Shown: positions 47,228 through 56,135, counted from the stretch's first letter. The stretch: 64,000 nucleotides of DNA from Sphingomonas sp. OK281 (GCF_900115295.1 NZ_FOVZ01000001.1:124001-188000), one strand, 5' to 3'. The notes: generated from the letters alone by a model not told the origin. Translations and numbers: made by a program.

Positions 47228-48903
47228 TCATATCCTCCGATTACGGCATTGAGGAAGCTCGGGAACGGTCCGTTCCAGCCATCCACCGGCGCATCGGCGA
47301 CCGGCGGGCGACGACCACCGGTTGGATCCGCAGGAATGCGCTCCGTGCGTGGCGGTTCGACCTTCGCGGCTTCTGAACGAACAGGTTGCGAGCGAGGAGG
47401 TTCCGACCGCACCGGTTCAGACCGAACGGGCGCAGCGCGAACCGGTTCGACATACGCCGGTTCGACCGCCACCGGTTCGACCCGCACCGGCTCCGCAACG
47501 CGCGGCTTCACCGCAGGCACGGGCTCGTCGATCGGCGTCCGCTCCCAGCGCGGGCGCTTGGCCACCACGACCGGCTCGACCGCGGCCAGCACTTCGGCGA
47601 CGATCGCGGGCGCGACCGTGTCTTCGCGCGGTACGCGGCGAGTCCGCGGCCGCTCGCGACCGGCCTCCTCCGCAACAGCGACCGGAGCCATGTCCTCCGA
47701 ACGCCCCCCGCGACGGCTCCGCGACCGATCACGACGTGGCGCATCCTCGTCGGCTTCGACGGCAGCGGGGGCTGCACCCTTCGGCTCGGCTACCTTCAGC
47801 CGTTCGATCGTCTGCCCGGTAAGCTTCTCGATATTGACGATGTTCTCGGCATCGTCCGGCGCAACGAACGTGTACGCCGTGCCGGTCGCGCCCGCACGCC
47901 CTGTGCGACCGATCCGGTGGACGTAATCGTCCGGATGCCAAGGCGCGTCATAGTTGAACACCGTCGACACGCCCTTGATGTCGAGCCCGCGCGCGGCGAC
48001 GTCCGAGGCGACTAGGATCGTCACCGCGCCGGTCTTGAACAGCTCCAGCTCGGCAAGCCGCTGCGGCTGCTCCATGTCGCCGTGGATCTCGCCAGATTTG
48101 TAGCCCGCCTGCTTCAGCACCTTGTTGAGGTCGCGCACCGTCGTCTTGCGGTTGCAAAAGATGATCGCGTTGGTCACCTCTTCCTGCGCGAGGATACGGC
48201 GCAGCGTATCGCGCTTGGCGGTCTGGCTCGGCACCGGCACCAGATACTGCTTGATGTTGAGGTTGGTCGACGCCGGGCGCGACACCTCGATCGTCTTGGG
48301 ATTGGTCAGGAACTTGTCCGCCAGCTTCTTGATCGGCGGCGGCATCGTCGCGGAGAACAGCAGGGTCTGGCGCTGTTTCGGCAGCTTGGTGCAGATTTCC
48401 TCGATGTCGGGGATGAAGCCCATGTCGAGCATCCGGTCCGCCTCGTCGATCACCAGCAGCGAACAGCCGTTGAGCATGATCTTGCCGCGCCCGAACAGGT
48501 CCATCAGCCGGCCCGGCGTCGCGATCAGGACGTCGACGCCCTTTTCCAGCGCGGCGAGCTGGTCGCCCATCGACACGCCACCGATCAGCAACGCCATCGA
48601 GAGGTTCGAATTGACGCCGTATTTCTCGAAATTCTCCGCCACCTGCGCGGCGAGTTCGCGCGTCGGCTCGAGGATCAGCGAGCGCGGCATCCGCGCGCGG
48701 CTACGACCATGCGCCAGAATGTCGATCATCGGCAGCACGAACGACGCGGTCTTTCCGGTGCCCGTCTGGGCGATCCCGATGATGTCGCGCATCATCAGCA
48801 CCGACGGGATCGCGCCGGCCTGGATCGGGGTCGGCTCGGTATAGCCGGAGTCGGTGACTGCCTTCAGCAGTTCGTCGGAGAGGCCGAGATCGGCAAAACT
48901 CAT
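47224..48903 (-). CDS. DEAD-box RNA helicase (RhlE type) with repetitive tail
   Basis: This 559-residue RNA helicase starts MSFADLGLSDELLKAVTDSGYTEPTPIQ. It has all core motifs: AQTGTGKTA (I), PTRELA (Ia), TPGR (Ib), DEAD in VIDEADRMLDMGF (II), SAT (III), the ARGLDIKGV block (V) and HRIGRTGRAG (VI). After about residue 395 comes a long low-complexity tail. It is first Arg/Asp/Glu-rich (RRDRSRSRRGGRSED), then a degenerate V-E-P / R-S-E-P series, and probably binds RNA. The start at 48903 is where the Q-motif domain begins. Likely roles are ribosome assembly or mRNA decay. Confidence 0.93.
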   Translation of the reverse strand: MSFADLGLSDELLKAVTDSGYTEPTPIQAGAIPSVLMMRDIIGIAQTGTGKTASFVLPMIDILAHGRSRARMPRSLILEPTRELAAQVAENFEKYGVNSNLSMALLIGGVSMGDQLAALEKGVDVLIATPGRLMDLFGRGKIMLNGCSLLVIDEADRMLDMGFIPDIEEICTKLPKQRQTLLFSATMPPPIKKLADKFLTNPKTIEVSRPASTNLNIKQYLVPVPSQTAKRDTLRRILAQEEVTNAIIFCNRKTTVRDLNKVLKQAGYKSGEIHGDMEQPQRLAELELFKTGAVTILVASDVAARGLDIKGVSTVFNYDAPWHPDDYVHRIGRTGRAGATGTAYTFVAPDDAENIVNIEKLTGQTIERLKVAEPKGAAPAAVEADEDAPRRDRSRSRRGGRSEDMAPVAVAEEAGRERPRTRRVPREDTVAPAIVAEVLAAVEPVVVAKRPRWERTPIDEPVPAVKPRVAEPVRVEPVAVEPAYVEPVRAAPVRSEPVRSEPPRSQPVRSEAAKVEPPRTERIPADPTGGRRPPVADAPVDGWNGPFPSFLNAVIGGYE

Positions 48904-49251
48904 GCAAATGTCCGGTAAATGGAGGGTGAAATGCACTGCCCTCAAGCGTTCCGGCGCTCGCCGATTTGGCGACAAATGTCAAGGAAACGCGGTGAATGGA
49001 GGGTGGGGAGGGGGCTGGGAGCAGATTCTTAGTCATGCCGAGCTCGTTCCGCCGCTCACGGTTTCCCGGACATGAAAGATTTGAGCTGCAAAACGGCTAA
49101 CACACCTATTGTTCTCCCGCGAAGGCGGGAGCCCAGTCTGGGTCCCCGCCTTCGCGGGGAAACATGCTTTGATCGGTTTCGGCGGCCAATCGGTAGTGTG
49201 TATCGAGCGGTGCAGATGGAGCTCGCGGAGTCTCGACTTGGCCTACCCGGC
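48904..49251. repeat. Gene-free stretch with a REP-like inverted pair (49110-49165)
   Basis: TTCTCCCGCGAAGGCGGGAG followed by CCCAG faces CTGGGTCCCCGCCTTCGCGG, a compact 56-bp unit almost identical to 43445-43501. The rest holds the helicase promoter region and a short unique segment. No gene is supported. Confidence 0.75.
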
Positions 49252-49734
49252 TTACTTCTTCTTCGCCCGCAAGCTCTTGAACCCCTCGATCTCGCAGCGC
49301 GCACCCGATCGCATCCGGATCGCGTCGCGGTCCTTGCAGATCATCCCGTCCGCACCCGGACGCAGGTAGAACCCCGAATAATAATCGAGCGGCTTGCAGT
49401 CCCCGTCCAACCGCGCGCGCAACCGCGTCGTGTCGTCCATGACCAGGTCGACTGCGCCGTCCTTGTTGAGCATCGCGCCGGCGATCTGGTCGACCGCGAT
49501 GCATTTGGGGCCCTTGTGCTCCTTCCACTCGGTCGGCGGCGCGTAGGTGCGGATGGGGGCTCGGCTCATCCGGGGCACGCGGATGATGATCCGCTCGTGG
49601 ATCGAGACCTGCGCGACCTGCGTGCCATCCAGTTCGAATCCCGAAGACAGGCCGGACGACGGCACATCGCGCATTGCCATGGCAAGCGGACCCGCAAGCA
49701 CAAGCAGGGTGGCGGGTATCGCGGGATGAATCAT
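49252..49734 (-). CDS. Exported hypothetical protein
   Basis: The 160-residue product has a signal-like N-terminus (MIHPAIPATLLVLAGPLAMA). A compact domain follows with QVSIHERIIIRVPRMS, CIAVDQIAGAML, LRARLDGDCKPLDYYSGFYL and the C-terminal CKDRDAIRMRSGARCEIEGF. Four Cys suggest two disulfides in the periplasm. I associate this pattern with sphingomonad proteins of unknown function. It ends in a basic RAKKK tail. Confidence 0.7.
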   Translation of the reverse strand: MIHPAIPATLLVLAGPLAMAMRDVPSSGLSSGFELDGTQVAQVSIHERIIIRVPRMSRAPIRTYAPPTEWKEHKGPKCIAVDQIAGAMLNKDGAVDLVMDDTTRLRARLDGDCKPLDYYSGFYLRPGADGMICKDRDAIRMRSGARCEIEGFKSLRAKKK

Positions 49735-49810
49735 GTTGGCTGGATCATGCTGACGTAACCGTTAGGGCCAATCGTTGAACGCGCGATGAATTTTGTCTAG
49801 CGCCGCGTAC

Positions 49811-51256
49811 ATGGCCGAAATTCAGTCAGCAATCCTGACGCCTTCGCAGGCGGCAATGCTCGAATCGCTCTTCTCGCATCTCGATGCCAAGGCGATCGTA
49901 ACCGACCCCGTCGACATCGACCCGTGGCTGCACGACTGGCGCGGCCGCTTCCACGGCGTCGCGCCCGCGATGCTCGCACCGACCTCTACGGCCGAAGTCG
50001 CGCTGATCGTTGCAGCCGCCGCCGAACACCGCGTGCCGCTGGTCGCGCAAGGCGGCAACACATCGATGGTCGGCGGCGCGACCGCTCCGTCGGACGGCAG
50101 CGCACTAATCCTGTCGCTGCGTCGTATGAACCGCATCCGCAGCCTCGACACCGACGCGGGTCTCGCCATTGCCGAGGCCGGCGTGATCCTCGCCGACCTC
50201 GACGGCGCCGCGCAAGGGCAGGGCTGGCGCTTCCCGCTGACGCTCGGCGCGCGCGGTACGGCGACGATCGGCGGGCTCGTCTCGACCAACGCCGGCGGCA
50301 CGCAGGTGCTCAAGTTCGGCACGATGCGCGGCCTCGTCGCAGGCGTCGAAGCGGTGCTCGCCGACGGCACGATCTACGACGGCCTGTCCGCGCTCAAGAA
50401 GGACAACCGCGGCTACGACCTCGACCAGCTGTTCATCGGCGCGGAGGGCACGCTGGCGATCGTCACCGCCGCCACGCTTCGCCTCGCCCCCGCAATCGCA
50501 GCGCGCGGCACGGCGTGGGTCGGCATCGCGTCCCCCCAGGCGGCACTCAAGCTACTGCGGACGATGCAGGCGAAGACCGACGCGATCGAGAGCTTCGAGA
50601 TCCTCCCCGCCGAGTCGCTCGACGCCGCCATCGCGTACCTCCCGAACGCCCGAGCGCCACTCGCCGGCCGCCACCCCTGGCACCTCCTGATCGAGGCGAC
50701 CTCGGCCACCACCGAAGGCGAGTCTCCGACCGCGCTGCTCGAACGCCTCCTCGGCAAGGCGCTCGAAGACGGCGCGATCGAAGACGCGACGATCGCCACC
50801 AGCGAAGCCCAGTCCACCGCGTTCTGGCTGCTGCGCGACTCGCTCTCCGCCGCCGAACGCGCGCTCGGCCCCGCGACGCAGCACGACATCTCGATCCCGG
50901 TCGAGACGATGCCGCGCTTCATGATCGAGGCGGCGGCGGCATGCGACGCGCGCTTCCCCGGCACGCATGCGAGCGGGTTCGGCCATCTCGGCGACGGCAA
51001 CGTCCATTTCCACGTCCGCGCCGCGCCCGGCACCGACCCTTCGCGTTGGTATGCCGAGGACGCGCCAGTCATCACCCGGTTCGTCGGCGACCTCGTCGTC
51101 GCGGCTGGCGGATCCATCTCGGCGGAGCACGGCATCGGCCAGATGAAGCGTGACGAACTCGAACGCCTCTCATCGCCCGCGCGGATGACCGCGCTCAGGG
51201 CGATCAAGTCCGCGCTCGATCCGCTCGGCATCCTCAACCCCGGCAAGCTGGTCTAG
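49811..51256 (+). CDS. FAD-binding oxidoreductase (D-2-hydroxyacid dehydrogenase type)
   Basis: This 481-residue enzyme of the GlcD/D-2-hydroxyglutarate dehydrogenase family has the PCMH FAD domain (PTSTAEVALIVAAAAEHRVPLVAQGGNTSMVGGA in parts, LTLGARGTATIGGLVSTNAGG, FIGAEGTLAIVTAATLRL). The FAD-oxidase C-terminal domain has FGHLGDGNVHFHV, ISAEHGIGQMKRDEL and DPLGILNPGKL. It likely oxidises D-lactate, D-2-hydroxyglutarate or a related acid. ATG at 49811 is chosen over a TTG at 49793. The gene is divergent from 49252. Confidence 0.9.
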   Translation: MAEIQSAILTPSQAAMLESLFSHLDAKAIVTDPVDIDPWLHDWRGRFHGVAPAMLAPTSTAEVALIVAAAAEHRVPLVAQGGNTSMVGGATAPSDGSALILSLRRMNRIRSLDTDAGLAIAEAGVILADLDGAAQGQGWRFPLTLGARGTATIGGLVSTNAGGTQVLKFGTMRGLVAGVEAVLADGTIYDGLSALKKDNRGYDLDQLFIGAEGTLAIVTAATLRLAPAIAARGTAWVGIASPQAALKLLRTMQAKTDAIESFEILPAESLDAAIAYLPNARAPLAGRHPWHLLIEATSATTEGESPTALLERLLGKALEDGAIEDATIATSEAQSTAFWLLRDSLSAAERALGPATQHDISIPVETMPRFMIEAAAACDARFPGTHASGFGHLGDGNVHFHVRAAPGTDPSRWYAEDAPVITRFVGDLVVAAGGSISAEHGIGQMKRDELERLSSPARMTALRAIKSALDPLGILNPGKLV

Positions 51257-51275
51257 TCGCGAACGGTATTCACAC

Positions 51276-51402
51276 GATCCTCCCCCGCCAGGGGGAGGTG
51301 GCGCCGAAGGCGACGGAGGGGGAGGCAAGCGGCTACGCACGTTCCGTGTCCTCCCCCTCCGTCTGGCAAGCGCCAGCCACCTCCCCCTGGCGGGAGAGGA
51401 TC
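51276..51402. repeat. CTCCCCCGCCAGGGGGAG-type inverted pair
   Basis: GATCCTCCCCCGCCAGGGGG, then a GGCGCCGAAGGCG segment, faces CTTGCCAGAC-complement sequence and CTCCCCCTGGCGGGAGAGGA. It is the third copy of the type seen at 18480-18605 and 43533-43658; the inner arm here uses two different specificities on the two sides. Confidence 0.78.
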
Positions 51403-51519
51403 GCCGGCGTTGGCCGATTCCAGCGCCACACTTGCACCAACCCGCCCCGCACCATAGAGCCTCGCCCCAATCGGTGGCATGAGCCACCGGCATTTCGACC
51501 GACCGATCCGGAGAGTAAC

Positions 51520-52305
51520 ATGGCCAGCACCGCCCAGCTTCCGCTTTTCTATAATGGCCTCGAGCCGCTTTCGAGCGACACGCACGCGAACTACAAGGTC
51601 CGCCCGCAGGACAGCGCGCCGTTCCTGGTCGGCCAGCACGCGATCCCGATCACCGTCGACGAATTTCCGCTGGTCCAGCGTCACATGCCGATCGTCTTCT
51701 CGGTCGGTGACGACGCGATCCCGCTCGCGCTGATGGGCCTGAACGAGGGCGTCAACGTGTTCGTCGGCGAAGACGGCAAGTTGACCGAGAACACCTTCTA
51801 CGTGCCCGCCTATGTCCGCCGCTACCCGTACATGCTCGCGCGCCTGCACCCCGATGCGCAGGAGCTGTCGCTCTGCTTCGACCCGACCTCGCAGGCGATC
51901 GGTGATTTCGAGGACGGCGATGCGCTGTTCGAGAACGGCCAGCCGACCGAGCTGACCAAGAACATCCTCGGCTTCAACGAGTCGTTCGAACAGGCTGGCG
52001 CCCGCACGCAGAACTTCATGAACGAGCTGCGTGAGCTCGAGCTGCTGATGGACGGCGAAGTCACGATCCAGCCCGACGGCGCCGACCAGCCGTTCGTCTA
52101 TCGCGGCTTCCAGATGATCAACGAGGAAAAGCTGATCGACCTGCGCGGCGATGCGCTGCGCAAGATGAGCAAGTCGGGCATGCTGCCGCTGCTGTACGCG
52201 CACCTGTTCTCGCTGTCGCTGATGCGCGACATCTTCGCGCGCCAGGCGCAGCTCGGCATGACTCCGCAGCAGCAGATGCCCGCCCCCGCGCAGTTCAACG
52301 TCTGA
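51520..52305 (+). CDS. SapC family protein
   Basis: This 261-residue protein has the SapC layout: LPLFYNGLEPLSSDTHANYKV, VGQHAIPITVDEFPLVQRHMPIVFS, VFVGEDGKLTENTFYVPAYVRRYPYML, CFDPTSQAI, a mid-protein helical region, and FQMINEEKLIDLRGDALRKMSKSGMLPLLYAHLFSL. SapC proteins are named from a Campylobacter S-layer relative, but in sphingomonads their role is unclear; they are often linked to TonB receptors and halogenases, absent here. ATG at 51520 follows GGAGAG. Transcription probably stops before the sRNA candidate at 52391. Confidence 0.9.
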   Translation: MASTAQLPLFYNGLEPLSSDTHANYKVRPQDSAPFLVGQHAIPITVDEFPLVQRHMPIVFSVGDDAIPLALMGLNEGVNVFVGEDGKLTENTFYVPAYVRRYPYMLARLHPDAQELSLCFDPTSQAIGDFEDGDALFENGQPTELTKNILGFNESFEQAGARTQNFMNELRELELLMDGEVTIQPDGADQPFVYRGFQMINEEKLIDLRGDALRKMSKSGMLPLLYAHLFSLSLMRDIFARQAQLGMTPQQQMPAPAQFNV

Positions 52306-52356
52306 TAGCGAAACCGGGAGGGTATGAAAATTATTTGGGGTGCGGTGCAGCAGGGG

Positions 52357-52386
52357 TTGAACCAAAACGGCGCTCACCCATTTAGG
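52357..52386 (+). promoter_or_regulatory. Predicted promoter of the sRNA candidate
   Basis: TTGAAC (52357-52362) and TTTAGG (52381-52386) are separated by 18 bp. The predicted start near 52391 coincides with the first base of a perfect 7-bp stem, which is the reason I favour this promoter despite a weak -10. Confidence 0.5.
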
Positions 52387-52390
52387 TCCT

Positions 52391-52498
52391 GTACGGCATC
52401 GTGTCCCCCCCTTTCGCGGCGCCGTACGGGACGCTTCTAGCGTCCCTCCTCCCTGAACCTAGGCCACTCCGTGCGACATGCACGGGGTGGTTTTTTTT
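52391..52498 (+). ncRNA. Candidate small RNA with three stem-loops
   Basis: Between sapC and the antiporter gene lies a compact structured unit. SL1: GTACGGC (52391-52397) pairs with GCCGTAC (52421-52427) around a C-rich loop (GTGTCCCCCCCTTTC). SL2: GGGACGC-TTCTA-GCGTCCC (52428-52446) stacks directly on SL1. Next is a single-stranded TCCTCCCTGAACC linker, complementary to Shine-Dalgarno-like sequence, and finally a terminator. This layout (two hairpins, CU-rich linker, intrinsic terminator) is that of alphaproteobacterial regulatory RNAs with CCUCC-type anti-SD motifs. It could instead be the sapC 3' UTR. Confidence 0.65.
52464..52498 (+). terminator. Intrinsic terminator of the sRNA candidate
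   Basis: CCACTCCGTGC-GACAT-GCACGGGGTGG (one mismatch) is followed by eight T. It lies over the ATG at 52478, ruling that codon out as the antiporter start. Confidence 0.88.
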
Positions 52499-52549
52499 GG
52501 CCTGCGCAATGCGGCGGGCCCGTCCTTTCCTCCCACCCGTTGCGTGCCC

Positions 52550-54097
52550 GTGGAATTATTCGAAAGTCTCGACGTCATCCTGCTCGCCGCGCTGGTCCTG
52601 CTGGTCCTCGCGCGCAAGTTGAACGTGCCGTACCCGACCTTGCTGGCGGTGGCCGGGATCGCCTTTGCGGCGCTGCCGTTCGCGCCGAAGATCACGGTCG
52701 AGCCGCACCTAGCGCTGGCCTTGTTCATCGCACCCGCGTTGCTCCACGCCGCCTATCACACCAGCCCACGCGCGTTGCGGCGACACTGGTTCCCACTGCT
52801 GAGCCTCGCCGTGTTCGCGGTACTCGTCACCGCCGCGGCGGTTGCTTTAGTCGGCGTGACGATCGGCGGACTGCCGCTCGCCGCCGCGTTCGCCTTAGGG
52901 GCGATCGTCGCACCGCCCGATGCCGCCGCTTCGGAAGCGGTTCTCGGCGAAGTCGGCATCCCGCGGCGTGGCCTGTTGCTGCTTCAGGGCGAAAGCCTTC
53001 TCAACGACGCGACGGCGCTGCTGTTGTTCGGGCTAGCGGTGGCGTTCGCGACGCATTCCGACACGCCGGTGACGCCACTCGCGCTCGCCGCCGCGGTGCC
53101 GGGCGGGATCGTTCTTGGCGTCATCGCCTCGTGGCTTTACCTCCGCGTGACGCCGCTGTTCGCGCGGACGCTCGGCGCGAGCCTCGCCGATTTCGCGGTG
53201 ACGTTCGGCATATGGCTGCTGGCCGAGCGGCTGCACATCTCGCCGGTGCTCGCAGTCGTCACGTTCGGAATGATCGTGTCGCAGCGCCGCCCGATCGGCC
53301 AGCCTGCGCGCGACCGGTTGCAGGGCGCGGCGGTATGGTCGGCGGCGGTGCTCGTCCTCAACATCATCGCGTTCGCGCTGATGGGGCTGCAATCGCGCGA
53401 CGTGCTGGTCGGGCTGCCCGCCGCCGAGCGCTGGCCCGCGATCGGGTTCGCTGCCGCGGTGCTGGTGACCGTGCTCGTCACGCGTATCGCGTGGGTGTTC
53501 TTCGTGCGGTTCGTCGAGGGTGTGATCGCCAACCGCTACGCGCCGTCCTGGCTGCCCAAGCCTCCCCCCTGGAATGCGTCGATCATCCTGTCCTGGTCGG
53601 GCATGCGGGGCCTGCTGACGCTGGCGACCGCGTTCGCGCTGCCGCGGTCGGTGCCGGGGCGCGACCTGATCGTGCTGGCGGCGTTCGCTGTCGTGATCGG
53701 CACGCTCGTTCTGCAGGGGCTCACGCTCGGCCCGCTGATCCGCCGCCTCGATCTCGGCGCAGACACCGGGCTCGCCGACGAGATCGCCCCCGCGCGCAAG
53801 CGACTGATCGACGCAGGCCTCGCGGTGCTCCCGGCACGCGAAGGCGCAGCAGCGGACGCGTTGCGCTTCCGCTACGGCGCGGCGGGCAAGGTCACGGCCG
53901 AAGCGGACGATCCACAGGCGACCTCCGAATTCGACGAACTTCATCTTGAGATGATCGCCTGCCAGCGCGTCGTCCTCCACGAAATGCGCGACAAGGGCGA
54001 GGTGGCCGAGGACGTCTATCGCCGCCTGCAGGAGGAACTCGACTGGGCGGAGGTCGATGCGCGCGCGTTCGGGGACAACATCCTCACGGCGACCTGA
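52550..54097 (+). CDS. Sodium/proton antiporter (CPA1, NhaP type)
   Basis: This membrane antiporter of about 515 residues exchanges Na+ or K+ for H+. About twelve spans are visible from LDVILLAALVLLVLARKL onward. LGAIVAPPDAAA and LLQGESLLNDATALLLF are the ion-binding signature (the ND of SLLNDA), and a conserved SWSGMRGLLTLATAFALP lies in a late span. A soluble C-terminal tail of about 120 residues follows. The start is a GTG at 52550 or 52544; the ATG at 52478 sits inside a terminator hairpin and its extension is not membrane-like. No ribosome site is obvious, so the start is uncertain by a few codons. Confidence 0.9.
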   Translation: MELFESLDVILLAALVLLVLARKLNVPYPTLLAVAGIAFAALPFAPKITVEPHLALALFIAPALLHAAYHTSPRALRRHWFPLLSLAVFAVLVTAAAVALVGVTIGGLPLAAAFALGAIVAPPDAAASEAVLGEVGIPRRGLLLLQGESLLNDATALLLFGLAVAFATHSDTPVTPLALAAAVPGGIVLGVIASWLYLRVTPLFARTLGASLADFAVTFGIWLLAERLHISPVLAVVTFGMIVSQRRPIGQPARDRLQGAAVWSAAVLVLNIIAFALMGLQSRDVLVGLPAAERWPAIGFAAAVLVTVLVTRIAWVFFVRFVEGVIANRYAPSWLPKPPPWNASIILSWSGMRGLLTLATAFALPRSVPGRDLIVLAAFAVVIGTLVLQGLTLGPLIRRLDLGADTGLADEIAPARKRLIDAGLAVLPAREGAAADALRFRYGAAGKVTAEADDPQATSEFDELHLEMIACQRVVLHEMRDKGEVAEDVYRRLQEELDWAEVDARAFGDNILTAT

Positions 54098-54157
54098 GGG
54101 CGCGCGGAACATCGGCATGCGCTACGCTGTTTGAGAGAACCACCACAGAAAGGGTCG

Positions 54158-55678
54158 ATGCATGTCCGAGGCGAATTCGTGAGCAAGTCCGTGAAGCCCG
54201 CCCCGCCGACGACGCTCGTGATCTTCGGCGCATTCGGTGACCTGACCCGCCGCCTGCTGATGCCGGCATTAATCAACATGACCCGGCTCGGGCTGGTCGG
54301 TAACGATTTCCACGTGCTCGGTGTCGGTATCGACGAAGGCAACGATCAGTCGTTGCGCGAGGCGCTCGGCACTTTCGATGCAAAGGGCGGCGAGGGGGCC
54401 GGCGAGAAGGGCGACGCCTGGGCACGGCTCAAGGACCGCGTTGGCTATCTCCAGGGCGATTTCACCAAGGACGACGTCTTCGAGCAACTCAAGGCCCGGG
54501 TGCACGGCAACGTCGCGTTCTACTTCGCGGTGCCCGCGAAGTTCTTCGGCACGATCGTCGACAAGCTCGCCGACCACGGCCTGATGGCAGAGACGCCGCA
54601 CGGCTTCCGCCGGATCGCGATCGAGAAGCCGTTCGGCCACGACCTCGCTTCCGCCCGCGATCTCAACGCACGCATCCTCGCCCGCGTGTCCGAGGCGCAA
54701 ATCTACCGGATCGATCATTTTCTCGGCAAGGAAACCGTCCAGAACATCATGACCGCGCGGTTCGCGAACATGATGATCGAGCGCGTCTGGAATGCGGACT
54801 GCATCGCGCACGTCCAGATCACCGCGGCCGAGACGGTCGACGTCGGCACCCGTGGCAAATTCTACGACGGCACCGGCGCGCTGCGCGACATGGTCCCCAA
54901 CCACCTGTTCCAGCTGCTCGCGATGGTCGCGATGGAGCCGCCCGCGAGCTTCGACGCCGAGGCGATCCGCAACGAAAAGGGCAAGGTGCTCAAAGCCGTC
55001 CGCGTCTATTCGCCCGGCAAGGCCAAGCGCAACGGCGTCCGCGGCCAGTATACCGCAGGAAAAGTGAAGGGGGTGGATGTCCCAGCCTACACCGCCTCGC
55101 CCGACGTCGCGCCGGACAGCCGGACCGAAACCTATGTCGCGCTGAAGCTGATGGTCGACACGTGGCGCTGGGCGGGCGTGCCGTTCTACCTGCGCACCGG
55201 CAAGGCGATGACGTGTCGCGATACCGAGATCGCGATCACCTTCAAGCCGGTGCCCTTCGCGTCGTTCCCCGGGGCGGCCGCCGACATGCTGCCGCCCAAC
55301 CGGCTGATCATTCAGATCCAGCCCGACGAGGGGCTGAGCATGGACATCAATATCAAGCGCCCCGGCCTTGAAGTCGCGACCGCGCCGATCGCGCTCGATT
55401 TCCGGTATGCCGACGAATTCGATATCGGTCACCTAACCGGCTACGAATCGCTGATCTACGACCTGTTCGTCGGCGACCAGACGCTGTTCCAACGCGCCGA
55501 CGCGATCGAGGCGGGCTGGGCCGCGGTGCAACCGTTCCTCGACCTATGGGCGCATGACGCCGGCATGCCGGAACCCTACGAGGCGGGCACGCTAGGCCCC
55601 GCCGCGGCGGATGCCCTCCTCGCGCACGACGACCACAGCTGGCACGAACTTGCCCCGGCAGGGCAGACGGTGCCGTAA
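54158..55678 (+). CDS. zwf: Glucose-6-phosphate dehydrogenase
   Basis: Zwf oxidises glucose-6-phosphate to 6-phosphogluconolactone, feeding the pentose-phosphate and Entner-Doudoroff routes. The 506-residue enzyme has the NADP fold IFGAFGDLTRR (residues 22-32) with Phe replacing the usual Ser/Thr in GASGDL. It also has IEKPFGHDL, the active-site RIDHFLGKETVQN with His187 in the catalytic region, and the GYESLIYDLFVGDQTLF segment. ATG at 54158 follows AAAGGG. Entner-Doudoroff genes (edd, eda, glk), which often follow zwf, are absent; a repeat pair follows instead. Confidence 0.96.
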   Translation: MHVRGEFVSKSVKPAPPTTLVIFGAFGDLTRRLLMPALINMTRLGLVGNDFHVLGVGIDEGNDQSLREALGTFDAKGGEGAGEKGDAWARLKDRVGYLQGDFTKDDVFEQLKARVHGNVAFYFAVPAKFFGTIVDKLADHGLMAETPHGFRRIAIEKPFGHDLASARDLNARILARVSEAQIYRIDHFLGKETVQNIMTARFANMMIERVWNADCIAHVQITAAETVDVGTRGKFYDGTGALRDMVPNHLFQLLAMVAMEPPASFDAEAIRNEKGKVLKAVRVYSPGKAKRNGVRGQYTAGKVKGVDVPAYTASPDVAPDSRTETYVALKLMVDTWRWAGVPFYLRTGKAMTCRDTEIAITFKPVPFASFPGAAADMLPPNRLIIQIQPDEGLSMDINIKRPGLEVATAPIALDFRYADEFDIGHLTGYESLIYDLFVGDQTLFQRADAIEAGWAAVQPFLDLWAHDAGMPEPYEAGTLGPAAADALLAHDDHSWHELAPAGQTVP

Positions 55679-55690
55679 CTCATCCCTCAC

Positions 55691-55771
55691 TGTTCTCCCG
55701 CGAAAGCGGGAGCCCAGGGTCTCGAACGATGGTGCTCGTGACCCTGGACCCCCGCCTCCGCGGGGGAACAG
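55691..55771. repeat. REP-like inverted pair after zwf
   Basis: TTCTCCCGCGAAAGCGGGAG followed by CCCAGGGTC faces GACCCTGGACCCCCGCCTCC and GCGGGGGAAC. It lies between the convergent zwf and 55796 genes and could act as a structured transcript end. Confidence 0.8.
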
Positions 55772-55795
55772 CAATGGTCTGGACCATAAGAGCGC

Positions 55796-56083
55796 TCAAA
55801 CCCGCTCGGTCAGCTCGATCTCGCCCTCGACCTCCATCTCGTCCTCGTCGCCCATCTCGTCCATGTCGGGCATGGTGAAGTCCGCCTTCCAGTCGTACAC
55901 CTTCTCGACGCCGCCCTGCACCCAGACGCGCACCGCGCCAGACGTGATCTCGCCGCCCATCGCGCCGACGAAATCCGCCACGAGCGAATCCGCCGCATCC
56001 TCGTGATCGGTCGCGCCCGGAATCGTCGCGGCGGTCATTTCCTCATCGAGTTCGATGATCTGCGCCCAATATTGCTTCGCCAT
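55796..56083 (-). CDS. Small acidic hypothetical protein
   Basis: The 95-residue product (MAKQYWAQIIELDEEMTAATIPGATDHEDAADSL in part) ends in a very acidic Asp/Glu/Met-rich tail (MDEMGDEDEMEVEGEIEL). No signal or membrane span is present and no known family is recognised. GGAGCGACAC precedes the start. Function unknown; possibly cotranscribed with 56136, which lies upstream on the same strand. Confidence 0.65.
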   Translation of the reverse strand: MAKQYWAQIIELDEEMTAATIPGATDHEDAADSLVADFVGAMGGEITSGAVRVWVQGGVEKVYDWKADFTMPDMDEMGDEDEMEVEGEIELTERV

Positions 56084-56135
56084 GTGTCGCTCCTGCGTAG
56101 ATGAAAGGCCGTCAGCCGGGGTATATGAGACGCCG

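Noticed and set aside
52478..52549. Antiporter translation from the ATG at 52478
   Set aside because: The codon is inside an intrinsic terminator stem and the extension is neither membrane-like nor family-like.
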